Assembly (NCBI RefSeq): GCF_015356865.1
Contig: NZ_JAAFZA010000013.1
Span: 26,849-90,848 of the forward strand
DNA from: Catenulispora pinisilvae
GTDB taxonomy: Bacteria; Actinomycetota; Actinomycetes; Streptomycetales; Catenulisporaceae
Direction of reading: 5' to 3'
DNA: 64,000 nucleotides
Position numbers and translations under genes: made by a program. Under the pieces are notes generated by a model that had not been told where the DNA came from, made no database searches, and saw only the letters and a program-made list of their open reading frames with translations. Shown piece after piece: positions 7,747 to 14,139 of the stretch. Every line of letters starts with the position of its first letter. The stretch's first letter is position 1.

Positions 7747-8709
7747 GTGCGTGGGGTCGTGATCGGGGCCGTGATCGCCGTCGCGGCGGCTGTTCTGGCG
7801 GCCGCCGGGTGTTCCAGCGGGGGCGGATCGACGCTGGATGCGGCAGCGGGAGACGGCTCGCCCGCGACGACTTCCGCGAAGACTTCCGCGTCTCCTTCTA
7901 CGTCTCCTTCCCTGTCTCCTTCTTCGGGTTCGCATCCGGATTCCGCGACGTCGGATCCTGCCAAGCCTTCCGCCGCCGCACCCGCCGGTTCGGTCACCCC
8001 GCCCCCGCTCGGCGTGAAGTGGGACTACCAGATCGGCGGCGCCTATCCCCCGCCGGCCGGTGTCCGCATCGTCTCCCGCGACAGCTCGGCTTCGCCGGCG
8101 TCCGGGCTCTACAACATCTGCTACCTCAACGCGTTCCAGGCCCAGCCCGACGCCACCGACTGGTGGCAGAGCAACCATCCGGACCTGTTGCTGAAGACCT
8201 CCTCCGGCGCGCCGGTGATCGACCAGAACTGGAACGAGCAGCTGCTCGACGTCTCCACCGACGCCAAGCGCACGGCGATCGCGCAGATCGTCGGCGGCTG
8301 GATGGCCGGCTGCGCGGCGAAGGGGTACCAGGGCGTCGAGCCGGACAACCTGGACTCCTACTCCCGCTCCCAAGGCCTGCTCACCGCCGACGACGATGCC
8401 GCGCTGGCCACCCAGCTGGCGCGGCTGGCCCATGCCAAGGGCCTGGCGATCGCGCAGAAGAACACCGCGGAGTTCCTGCCGCGCGCGCACCAGATCGGCT
8501 TCGACTTCGCGGTCACCGAGCAGTGCGGGAAGTACGGCGAATGCGGCGGCTACGCGAGCACGTTCGCCGACCACGTCGTGGACGTCGAGTACGACGACGC
8601 CGGATTCGCCAAGGCCTGCCAGGGCTACGCCGGGAAGATCGCGATCGTGCTCCGCGATCTGGACGTGAGCCCGGCCGGCAGCTCGTCCTACGCGTACAAG
8701 ACCTGCTGA
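7747..8709 (+). CDS. Secreted GH114 lipoprotein (endo-alpha-1,4-polygalactosaminidase-like)
   Basis: A 320-residue lipoprotein. A hydrophobic signal peptide ends in a lipobox, AAAGC, then a ~60-residue Ser/Thr/Pro linker, then a TIM-barrel-like domain. The blocks WDYQIGGAYPPP, the acidic GVEPDNLDSY, an IAQKNTAEF segment and VVDVEYDD fit GH114 enzymes, which hydrolyse alpha-1,4-linked galactosamine polymers. I chose GTG 7747 because GGAGG (7735-7739) precedes it by seven bases; the in-frame GTG at 7723 has no such site. It is probably anchored to the outer face of the membrane, acting on cell-wall or extracellular aminosugar polymers. Confidence 0.85.
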   Translation: MRGVVIGAVIAVAAAVLAAAGCSSGGGSTLDAAAGDGSPATTSAKTSASPSTSPSLSPSSGSHPDSATSDPAKPSAAAPAGSVTPPPLGVKWDYQIGGAYPPPAGVRIVSRDSSASPASGLYNICYLNAFQAQPDATDWWQSNHPDLLLKTSSGAPVIDQNWNEQLLDVSTDAKRTAIAQIVGGWMAGCAAKGYQGVEPDNLDSYSRSQGLLTADDDAALATQLARLAHAKGLAIAQKNTAEFLPRAHQIGFDFAVTEQCGKYGECGGYASTFADHVVDVEYDDAGFAKACQGYAGKIAIVLRDLDVSPAGSSSYAYKTC

Positions 8710-8734
8710 TCCGCCGCCTTCCCGGCGCCGCGGC

Positions 8735-9205
8735 TCACCACTGGCCGGGCTGGTAGCCCCCGGCCGGGACCCGGGTGATGACGTTCATCCGGTTGTAGGC
8801 GTTGATGAGGGCGATCGTCGACACCAGCCCGGCCAGCTGCTCCTCGTCGTAGTGCTTGGCGGCGTTCGCCCACACCTCGTCGGCGACCCCGCCCGCCGCG
8901 TCGGCGATACGGGTGCCCTCCTCGGCCAGCTCCAGCGCCGCGCGCTCGGCGTCGGTGAACGCCGTGGCGTCGCGCCAGGCTGCGACCAGGTTCAGCCGCT
9001 CGGGCTGCTCGCCGGCGTGGACGGCGTCCTTGTAGTGCATGTCGGTGCACATGCCGCAGCCGTTGATCTGGCTGACCCGCAGCAGGACCAGCTGGACCGT
9101 GGCGGAGGGCACGCCCGAACCCTCGGCCGCCCGGCCCGCGGAGTTGATGTGCTTGCTGAACTTCTGGCCGGTGGCGGTGCCGTAGTAGTTGAACCGGGCT
9201 TCCAT
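8735..9205 (-). CDS. AhpD-like carboxymuconolactone decarboxylase family protein
   Basis: A 156-residue all-helical protein of the CMD/AhpD family. The peroxidase-type motif Cys50-x2-Cys53-x3-His57 (NGCGMCTDMHYK) is intact, so a thiol-based peroxidase or disulfide function is more likely than a decarboxylase. The ATG at 9205 has AAAGGAG seven bases upstream; a longer frame to 9256 adds a tail absent from its paralogue. The gene at 16808-17290 is a close relative with identical Cys/His spacing (50/53/57). A match to the ECF41 promoter motif lies at 9251-9277, linking it to the sigJ-like gene 8 kb away. Confidence 0.88.
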   Translation of the reverse strand: MEARFNYYGTATGQKFSKHINSAGRAAEGSGVPSATVQLVLLRVSQINGCGMCTDMHYKDAVHAGEQPERLNLVAAWRDATAFTDAERAALELAEEGTRIADAAGGVADEVWANAAKHYDEEQLAGLVSTIALINAYNRMNVITRVPAGGYQPGQW

Positions 9206-9250
9206 GACTGTGCTCCTTTGGTCTTGTGCGCTGTGCGCTTTCGCTACGTA

Positions 9251-9277
9251 GACCATCGGAACGGGGGCGATGTGACA
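9251..9277 (-). promoter_or_regulatory. Candidate ECF41-type promoter of the AhpD-like gene
   Basis: On the minus strand TGTCACA (9277-9271) is followed after exactly 16 bases by GGTC (9254-9251). The published ECF41 consensus is TGTCACA-N16-CGTC, so the -35 is perfect and the -10 is 3/4. It lies 45 bases upstream of the ATG. Confidence 0.5.
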
Positions 9278-9324
9278 GCGGGCTGGACGGTCCGGGTGTG
9301 ACCTGCGTCACCTACCGTTCGCGG

Positions 9325-10023
9325 TCAGAGCTCGGCGCCGACGCGGTAGGCCTCCAGTCGCTGGACCAGCGCTTCGGGGTGGGCGAGGGGGAGCAGGTGG
9401 CCGCCCTCCATCTCGTCCGGCGCGAAGCCCAGCCGTTCCTGGACGGTCCGGCGCTGGAAGTCCAGGGGGAAGAAGCGGTCGTCCCGGCCCACCAGGTAGC
9501 GGATCGGCACGCCGCTCGGCAGGGCCGGCATCGGCGGCGGGCCGAACGGCCGGTCGCTCTGGCCGACTTCGCCGCGCTCCCAGGCCTCGTCCACGATCTT
9601 CTCGGGGACGTCGTGGAAGAAGACCACCTTCAGATCGGCGTCGGCCGGCAGTCCGAGGCGCGCGTCGCTCTCCTGCCTGGCCTGCGAATAGCCGGTGGCC
9701 TCCCACCATTGGCCGGGCGTCTCGCCTTCCTTCGGGGCCATCGCCGAGAGGAAGACCAGGAGCTTCACCGGGACCCGGTGGGTGAGGGTGGCTCCGGTGA
9801 AACTGCCCATGGACTGCGCGACCACGATGAGATCGTCGGCGTTCGCGCGGTCGCCGAGCGCCGCGACGACCGCGTCCGTGTACTGCGGGATCCCCGCCTC
9901 GGGGTCGGAGGCCGGCAGGTCCGGGGTGACGACGTCGTGGCCCGCGGCGCGCAGCAGCGGGACCACGCGGTGCCAGAGCCAGGAGTCCGAGGATGCTCCG
10001 TGGATCAAGATGTAGGTTGCCAT
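9325..10023 (-). CDS. Alpha/beta hydrolase (EstC/salicylate-esterase-like)
   Basis: A 232-residue single-domain alpha/beta hydrolase without a signal peptide. The N-terminal MATYILIHGASSDSW gives the oxyanion HGA motif, Ser71 in AQSMGS is the nucleophile, and His lies in GGHLLPLAHP near the C-terminus. This is the plant-MES/EstC-like group (PF12697), which act as esterases or hydroxynitrile-lyase-like enzymes. The ATG at 10023 gives the standard N-terminus; upstream in-frame sequence to 10077 overlaps the neighbouring gene and is unlike the family. Substrate unknown. It is transcribed in the same direction as the DUF4188 gene upstream (gap ~50 bases), so co-transcription under the MerR regulator is possible. 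Confidence 0.85.
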   Translation of the reverse strand: MATYILIHGASSDSWLWHRVVPLLRAAGHDVVTPDLPASDPEAGIPQYTDAVVAALGDRANADDLIVVAQSMGSFTGATLTHRVPVKLLVFLSAMAPKEGETPGQWWEATGYSQARQESDARLGLPADADLKVVFFHDVPEKIVDEAWERGEVGQSDRPFGPPPMPALPSGVPIRYLVGRDDRFFPLDFQRRTVQERLGFAPDEMEGGHLLPLAHPEALVQRLEAYRVGAEL

Positions 10024-10073
10024 GGGCTCAACGCTAGCCGCGGACTCCGACAAATCCGGCGGTGTGGATCGGT

Positions 10074-10709
10074 TCATTGTTTGGCGGTCTCGGCGGTCTC
10101 GGCGGTCTCAGCGGTCTCGGCCGTCCCGGCCGGCTCGACGCGATCGGCCACGCCAGCCAATAGCGGATCCTCACCCTTCGCGTACCCGAAGCCGTCCGGT
10201 CGCATCGTCGCCGGGTCCAGGCCGCGGGCGGCGCCGATCCCCATCGGCGGCATGTCCCCGTACAGGCACTGATACGCCCCCGCGCGAACGGACAGCATCT
10301 CGTGCCAGATCCCGATCGCTCCGTTGGAACGCATATAGCGGCTCATGAAGCGGTCCTGTGCCGGGCGGTGCGTGCGGTCCTCGTCATGCGAGAACGCGCG
10401 GATGTCTCCGGCGCGCCGCCAGTACTGCACGACTGTCACCTGGCCGAACCACGGACCCCACAGGATGCGGTAGCCGAGGAGTCCGCTGTCGGGGTCCTTA
10501 CTCAGTTCCTTGAGCATGCGCGGCATGGCGCGGAAGACCGGGACCCAGTGGTGGACCGCCCACCCCTTGTTGATCCGGGCGCCGATCAGCAGGACCGCGA
10601 TCGGCTCGCTGTTGTCGGCCATGAACCGGCCGCGCATCCGCTTGCGCTGGCTCGGCGCGCCGGGCACGGTCCGGCTCCAGTGCAAGGGCATCGGGTTCTG
10701 CATCGGCAT
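10074..10709 (-). CDS. DUF4188 family protein (putative monooxygenase-like)
   Basis: A 211-residue protein matching the DUF4188 family: AVLLIGARINKGWAVHHW, then LLGYRILWGPWFGQVTVVQYW, HDEDRTHRPA and GAIGIWHE. This is a heme-degrading-monooxygenase-like alpha-beta-barrel whose biochemical role is not established. The C-terminus carries four TAE repeats encoded by a 9-bp tandem repeat at 10083-10118, probably a disordered tail. It is divergent from a MerR-family regulator with a perfect 21-bp palindrome between them, so it is probably the main target of that regulator. Confidence 0.82.
   Translation of the reverse strand: MPMQNPMPLHWSRTVPGAPSQRKRMRGRFMADNSEPIAVLLIGARINKGWAVHHWVPVFRAMPRMLKELSKDPDSGLLGYRILWGPWFGQVTVVQYWRRAGDIRAFSHDEDRTHRPAQDRFMSRYMRSNGAIGIWHEMLSVRAGAYQCLYGDMPPMGIGAARGLDPATMRPDGFGYAKGEDPLLAGVADRVEPAGTAETAETAETAETAKQ
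10083..10118. repeat. 9-bp tandem repeat in the 3' end of the DUF4188 gene
   Basis: Four copies of GGCGGTCTC (the last with one change) encode the repeated Thr-Ala-Glu tail. The copy number of such in-frame repeats is likely to vary between strains. Confidence 0.8.
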
Positions 10710-10752
10710 CGTGGGACCCCCATCATGACGTGCGCCGGGTGGTGCGGTGGTG

Positions 10753-10773
10753 AAGGATAGTTGAACTATCCTT
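10753..10773. promoter_or_regulatory. Perfect 21-bp palindromic operator (MerR/DUF4188)
   Basis: AAGGATAGTT-G-AACTATCCTT has two exact 10-base arms. It sits between the DUF4188 gene (start 10709, minus) and the MerR-family gene (start 10828, plus). Overlapping TTGAAC (10761-10766) and TAGAAC (10785-10790), 18 bases apart, could form an elongated-spacer promoter of the kind MerR proteins remodel. Confidence 0.7.
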
Positions 10774-10827
10774 GGCGGTCAGGGTAGAACGCGGCGCGAC
10801 GACTGTCGAGACCGGAATGGAGGGACC

Positions 10828-11490
10828 GTGCATCTGGCGGAGCTGAGCCGACGCAGCGGCGTGTCGGTCCCGAGCATCAAGTTCTACTTGCGCGAGGGCC
10901 TGGTCCCCCCGGGCACGCCGGTCTCCGCACGCAGGGCCGAGTACGGCGAGGAGCACGTGCGGCGTCTCCGTCTCGTCCGGGCGATGCTGACGATCGGGAA
11001 GATGTCGGTGGCCCAGGCGCGCGACGTCCTGGCCGTCGCCGACGACCCGGCGTTCACCCGCCACGAGCGCCTGGGCACCGCGCAGTACATGTTGCCCCCG
11101 CACGCGGAAGCACCAGCGCAGGATTCTGAGGAACGCGCTGTGTGGGATGAAATCCGCAGCCTGATCCTCGACGAGCTACGAAGGCTCGGCTGGCACTTCC
11201 AGGACACGGCCCCCGCGCTCGACATGCTCACGCAGTCCGTGGCGACCCTCGTAGGCCTCGGCTACGACGCCCCGGTAGAGGACTTCCGCCGGTACGCGGC
11301 GGCGATCCGCCCCATGGCGGAAGCGGAATACGCGACGATCGCTCAGTTCGAACTGATCGAAGAGGCGCTGGAGGCAACGGTCGCCTACACGGTCCTGGTC
11401 GAGCCGATACTTCTGGCCCTACGCCGCCTGGCACATGAGGACGTCTCATCGCGCCTGCGCTATGGATACGGCGACGAACCGGCGCTCTAG
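10828..11490 (+). CDS. MerR-family transcriptional regulator
   Basis: A 220-residue regulator. Residues 1-70 form the MerR winged helix (HLAELSRRSGVSVPSIKFYLREGLVPPG), and a ~150-residue helical C-terminal domain follows that may bind a small ligand. There is no metal-binding Cys loop. The GTG start at 10828 is preceded by GGAGG. The GVSVPSIKFYLREGLLPPG type of MerR often sits beside a membrane or monooxygenase target gene. Here the divergent DUF4188 gene and the perfect palindrome between them are the obvious targets. The inducer is unknown. Confidence 0.9.
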   Translation: MHLAELSRRSGVSVPSIKFYLREGLVPPGTPVSARRAEYGEEHVRRLRLVRAMLTIGKMSVAQARDVLAVADDPAFTRHERLGTAQYMLPPHAEAPAQDSEERAVWDEIRSLILDELRRLGWHFQDTAPALDMLTQSVATLVGLGYDAPVEDFRRYAAAIRPMAEAEYATIAQFELIEEALEATVAYTVLVEPILLALRRLAHEDVSSRLRYGYGDEPAL

Positions 11491-11697
11491 GGGTGTTCGG
11501 GGTTCGGATTTTTGGGCTGGGGTTTGCGGGGCGGGTTGCGGTCGGCGTGTGGGTTTCAAGGCTTTTTACGGCCTTCGGTAGAAGTTGTGCCGGTTCGGGG
11601 TTCGGGGCGGTGGGTGTGTTTGTCGGCTGCCGGTTTTCGTGTTCACGACCCCGCCGCATCTCAGGCCTCTTCATCTCCAGCAGGTCTGAACCAGGGG

Positions 11698-11768
11698 CTA
11701 GATCAAGATCAAGAACCCAAGCAAGATCAACAGCAAGAGCACAAGCAAGATCAAGGTCAAGAACTGTG
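11698..11768. repeat. Degenerate GATCAAG/GCAAGATCAA repeats, left arm
   Basis: GATCAA, AAGATCAA and GCAAGATCAA are repeated irregularly with short spacers. The right arm has the counterpart at 12640-12722 on the other strand, but with different copy number and spacing (there mixed with AAGAGCCA). This is therefore the most rapidly changing part of the arms. Confidence 0.7.
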
Positions 11769-11770
11769 AT

Positions 11771-11802
11771 GAAGAGCCCGGCGCCTCCGGCGGGGGCTCT
11801 CG
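11771..11802. terminator. Hairpin within the left arm
   Basis: AGAGCCC and GGGCTCT flank a CCGG-rich centre around GCGCCTCC, giving a compact GC-rich stem-loop at 11773-11800. The right arm carries the mirrored copy at 12601-12627. It may act as a terminator for the MerR gene transcript. Confidence 0.4.
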
Positions 11803-11877
11803 GCTCCCTCGGGGAACTGGCGCGGTTCCATAGGGTGGCCGGGTCAGGGCCCTGCGCCTGCGGTTTGTGAGGTGGTG

Positions 11878-11951
11878 CGGTCCGTTCCCCACGGTCGCGT
11901 CGTCAGCCCCAAGGGGTACAGCACCGGTGTCCGGGAGTAAAGTCCGCGCGC
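11878..11951 (+). repeat. Module copy A of a ~70-bp element
   Basis: It has the order GTTCCCC.CGGTCGCGTCG, CAGCCCCAAGGGGTACAG, CCGG, GGGAGTAAAGTCCGCGCGC. It is closest to copy D (12449-12522, opposite strand) and inverted relative to copy B (11985-12054). Confidence 0.75.
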
Positions 11952-11984
11952 TTGCGGTCGAGCCTGCAAGCTGCGGTTTTGATA

Positions 11985-12054
11985 GCGCGAACTTGACTCC
12001 CGGCCACCGGCACTGTAGGCAAAGCCCTGCCGACGCGACCGAGGGGAACGAACC
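11985..12054 (-). repeat. Module copy B of a ~70-bp element
   Basis: Read on the minus strand: GTTCCCCTCGGTCGCGTCG, CAGGGCTTTGCCTACAGTG, CCGG, GGGAGTCAAGTTCGCGC. It is nearly identical to copy C at 12346-12415. Confidence 0.75.
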
Positions 12055-12345
12055 GAAAACCGACCGGAGAAGTACAAAACTGGTGGTTCGGTACCGGCGG
12101 CCCGGCGAGTTCGGCTGCCGGTCCAGGTGCTGACAACGCGGCAGTCCCGAGGGTGCGCGGTCTGAGTTGGCGGGCGCCGGATCGGCCCGGTTCTTGAAGC
12201 CTGCTGCGGGCACAGTTGGTCCCGACCGCACCCGGGCATGTTCTCGACCAGCTGCCCACCGGCCCGTCGCCAGAGCCTCACCGGCAGTGGCATCTTTAAG
12301 CCTCGTCCACGGGCCCTTCGGTTGCTTTTCTTCCGGTTGGTTTTC

Positions 12346-12415
12346 GGTTCGTTCCCCTCGGTCGCGTCGGCAGGGCTTTGCCTACAGTGCCGGTTCTCGG
12401 GAGTCAAGTTCGCGC
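12346..12415 (+). repeat. Module copy C of a ~70-bp element
   Basis: It carries GTTCCCCTCGGTCGCGTCG, CAGGGCTTTGCCTACAGTG, then GGGAGTCAAGTTCGCGC, the same as copy B in opposite orientation. Confidence 0.75.
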
Positions 12416-12448
12416 TGTACGCGACCGCCACCTCCACGCCTGACCGCA

Positions 12449-12522
12449 GCGCGCGGACTTTACTCCCGGGGTTCGGCGCTGTACCCCTTGGGGCTGACGA
12501 CGCGACCGAGGGGAACGAACCG
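12449..12522 (-). repeat. Module copy D of a ~70-bp element
   Basis: Read on the minus strand: GTTCCCCTCGGTCGCGTCG, CAGCCCCAAGGGGTACAG, GGGAGTAAAGTCCGCGCGC. It pairs with copy A in sequence and lies inverted to copy C. Confidence 0.75.
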
Positions 12523-12947
12523 TAGCCACCTCACAAACCGCCGCCGCAGGGCCCTAGCCGGACCACCCTATGGAGCAGCGCCAGTTCCCCGAGGGAGCCG
12601 AGAGCCCCCGCCGGAGGCGCCGGCTCTTCACCAGGGCTCTTGACCTTGCCGTTGACTTTGATCTTGCTGTTGACCTTGCTATTGATCTGGCTCTTGCTGG
12701 CTCTTGATCTGGCTCTTGTTTCGACTTGCCGGAGTTGAAGAGGCCTGAGGCGGGGCGGGGTCGTGAACGCGTAAACCGGCAGCCGACAAACACACCCGCC
12801 GACCCGAACCCCGAACCGGCACAACCATAACCGAAGGCCGTAAAAAGCTTTGAAACCCACACACCAACCGCAACCCGGCTCGCGAACTTCCCGCGTCGAG
12901 AACTCGCCCGCGCCGAGCGCTCCACGCCCCAGAAGCCCAAGCCCAAA

Positions 12948-12989
12948 AGCCGTCAGCCGTCAGCCGTCAGCCGTCAGCCGACAGCCGAC
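12948..12989. repeat. 7-bp tandem repeat (6 copies)
   Basis: Four copies of AGCCGTC are followed by two of AGCCGAC, without interruption. The array is flanked on both sides by GCCCAAAAGC, which suggests slippage or insertion between direct repeats. It lies just outside the giant inverted repeat and 43 bases from the end of the LLM oxidoreductase gene. Confidence 0.85.
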
Positions 12990-13031
12990 GGCCCACAGCC
13001 CAAAAGCTGGTAGAGCGTTCTCGCGGCGCCC

Positions 13032-13934
13032 CTAGTTGCCCAACGCTTCCCGCACCCCAGGCACGACCTCCTCCGCCCACAACGCGGAGGAACGCTCGAC
13101 CGGCAGGTCGCCGACAGGGAAGTAGGTGAAGCCGCCCGCTCCGTGCTCCGAGACGGCACCGCTCAGCTCCTCCACCCACTGCGATACCGAACCGCCGAGC
13201 CAGCGGCCGTCCTGGTCGCGGGTCGTCGCCAGCGGCGTGGGGGTGATGCGTCCGGGCAGGTTGTAGATCGTGGCGATGTCGCGGGGGTCGCGGCTTACGG
13301 CCAGGGCGGCCTCGTCCACGATCGGGCGCGACTCGCGGTAGCGGGAGCTGAGCCAGTCGGCGGCGTGGCCGGGGATCCAGCCGTCGGCGTGGCGGCCGGT
13401 GACGGCCAACGACTTCGCGCCGACCGAGCCGGTCCAGATCGGCGGCTCGTTGACCGGTGCCGGTTCGATGCGGTCCAGGTGGTAGAACTCGCCCTTGAAG
13501 GTGACCGGGGGCCCGCCGCCGGCCAGCGACCTGATCACGGTGAACGCCTCCTCGAAGGCGCGTACCGCTTCGCCCCCGGTCAGCCGCGGAAAGCCCAGGC
13601 GCGTGATGTCGTCCCACGATCCGCCGGCGCCCAGTCCCGTCACCACGCGGCCGCCGCTCAGCACGGCCAACGAGGTGACTGCTCGGGCCAGCATCGGTGC
13701 GGGGCGGGTCGGCAGGTTGCTGACATTCACCAGCCCGCTGATGCTCCGGGTGCGCCCCAGGGCGACTCCGACCAGCGAGTAGGCGTCGAGCATCTGGCCC
13801 ACATAGGGGTGGTCGGACACGGAGAAGTGGCCCAGGGCGGCGCGGTCGGCCGCCTCGACGATCTCCATCGTCTGCTCGACGTCCCGCACCGCGTTCGACA
13901 CGCCGATCCCGTACTGAACCGCGTTTCCGGCCAT
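13032..13934 (-). CDS. LLM-class F420-dependent oxidoreductase
   Basis: A 300-residue luciferase-like TIM-barrel oxidoreductase. Family marks are YGIGVSNAVRDVEQT at the N-terminus, HFSVSDHPYVG, the SLAVLSGGRVVTGLGAGG loop and a PTFKGEFYHL-like segment (VTFKGEFYHLD, ~170). In actinomycetes such proteins usually use coenzyme F420 rather than FMN. The reaction is unknown. The ATG at 13934 gives the normal start. It is monocistronic. Two overlapping inverted repeats with ACGAAC half-sites upstream (13955-13981) suggest repression by a TetR-like protein not encoded next to it. Confidence 0.88.
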   Translation of the reverse strand: MAGNAVQYGIGVSNAVRDVEQTMEIVEAADRAALGHFSVSDHPYVGQMLDAYSLVGVALGRTRSISGLVNVSNLPTRPAPMLARAVTSLAVLSGGRVVTGLGAGGSWDDITRLGFPRLTGGEAVRAFEEAFTVIRSLAGGGPPVTFKGEFYHLDRIEPAPVNEPPIWTGSVGAKSLAVTGRHADGWIPGHAADWLSSRYRESRPIVDEAALAVSRDPRDIATIYNLPGRITPTPLATTRDQDGRWLGGSVSQWVEELSGAVSEHGAGGFTYFPVGDLPVERSSALWAEEVVPGVREALGN

Positions 13935-13954
13935 GACTGTCTCCGTCCCCAGTA

Positions 13955-13981
13955 GTTCGTGTAACGAACATACTGGTTCGT
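13955..13981. promoter_or_regulatory. Overlapping ACGAAC/GTTCGT palindromes upstream of the LLM gene
   Basis: GTTCG-N5-CGAAC (13955-13969) and ACGAAC-N6-GTTCGT (13964-13981) share their middle half-site, so three half-sites lie in a row 20-50 bases upstream of the ATG. This arrangement is typical of operators for TetR or MarR dimers. Confidence 0.5.
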
Positions 13982-14139
13982 GGTGCGTACTTCAAGCGCG
14001 CGAAAATGGACGCGCCACGCCGTTCGGGGGGTACGGCGTGGCACGTCCAGTCGGCACGCGGCGGGCGCTGCCCGCGTGAATGCCTGAGAGAACAGGCGCC
14101 TGACGAGCTGAATCCGTTACACCTCTATGATCACCTGCC

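Larger units (their letters stand above)
11509..12074 (+). repeat. Left arm of giant inverted repeat
   Basis: Read along the plus strand this arm matches the reverse complement of 12331-12950 throughout, with scattered mismatches and length changes. Landmarks shared in order are: GTGTGGGTTTCAA and TTTTTACGGCCTTCGG (~11548-11578), GTGCCGGTTCGGGGTTCGGG (~11587), TTCACGACCCCGCC (~11642), CTCAGGCCTCTTCA (~11660), the AAGATCAA-type repeats, GGCGCCTCCGGCGGGGGCTC (~11780), CCTCGGGGAACTGGCGC, CCATAGGGTGG, and the four-copy module. Confidence 0.85.
12331..12950 (-). repeat. Right arm of giant inverted repeat
   Basis: This is the mirror of 11509-12074. It is ~55 bases longer, mainly from extra sequence near its outer end (12890-12945). 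The spacer between the arms (12075-12330, ~255 bases) is not repeated. The arms are clearly diverged but colinear, so the duplication-inversion is not recent or has evolved under pairing constraint. Confidence 0.85.
11491..13031. other. 1.5-kb gene-free region made of a giant imperfect inverted repeat
   Basis: No frame here looks coding: those that stay open mirror each other across the centre and are the same repeat read on both strands. The stretch holds the inverted repeat arms (11509-12074 and 12331-12950), four copies of a ~70-bp module, hairpins, A-rich short repeats and a 7-bp tandem repeat, each listed separately. It separates the MerR gene from the LLM oxidoreductase gene. Confidence 0.75.

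Noticed and set aside
11493..12946. Several 60-200-codon open frames on both strands inside the gene-free region
   Set aside because: They mirror each other across the inverted repeat centre, contain the DNA repeats in all frames, and have no ribosome sites or known motifs. They are the palindrome read as protein.
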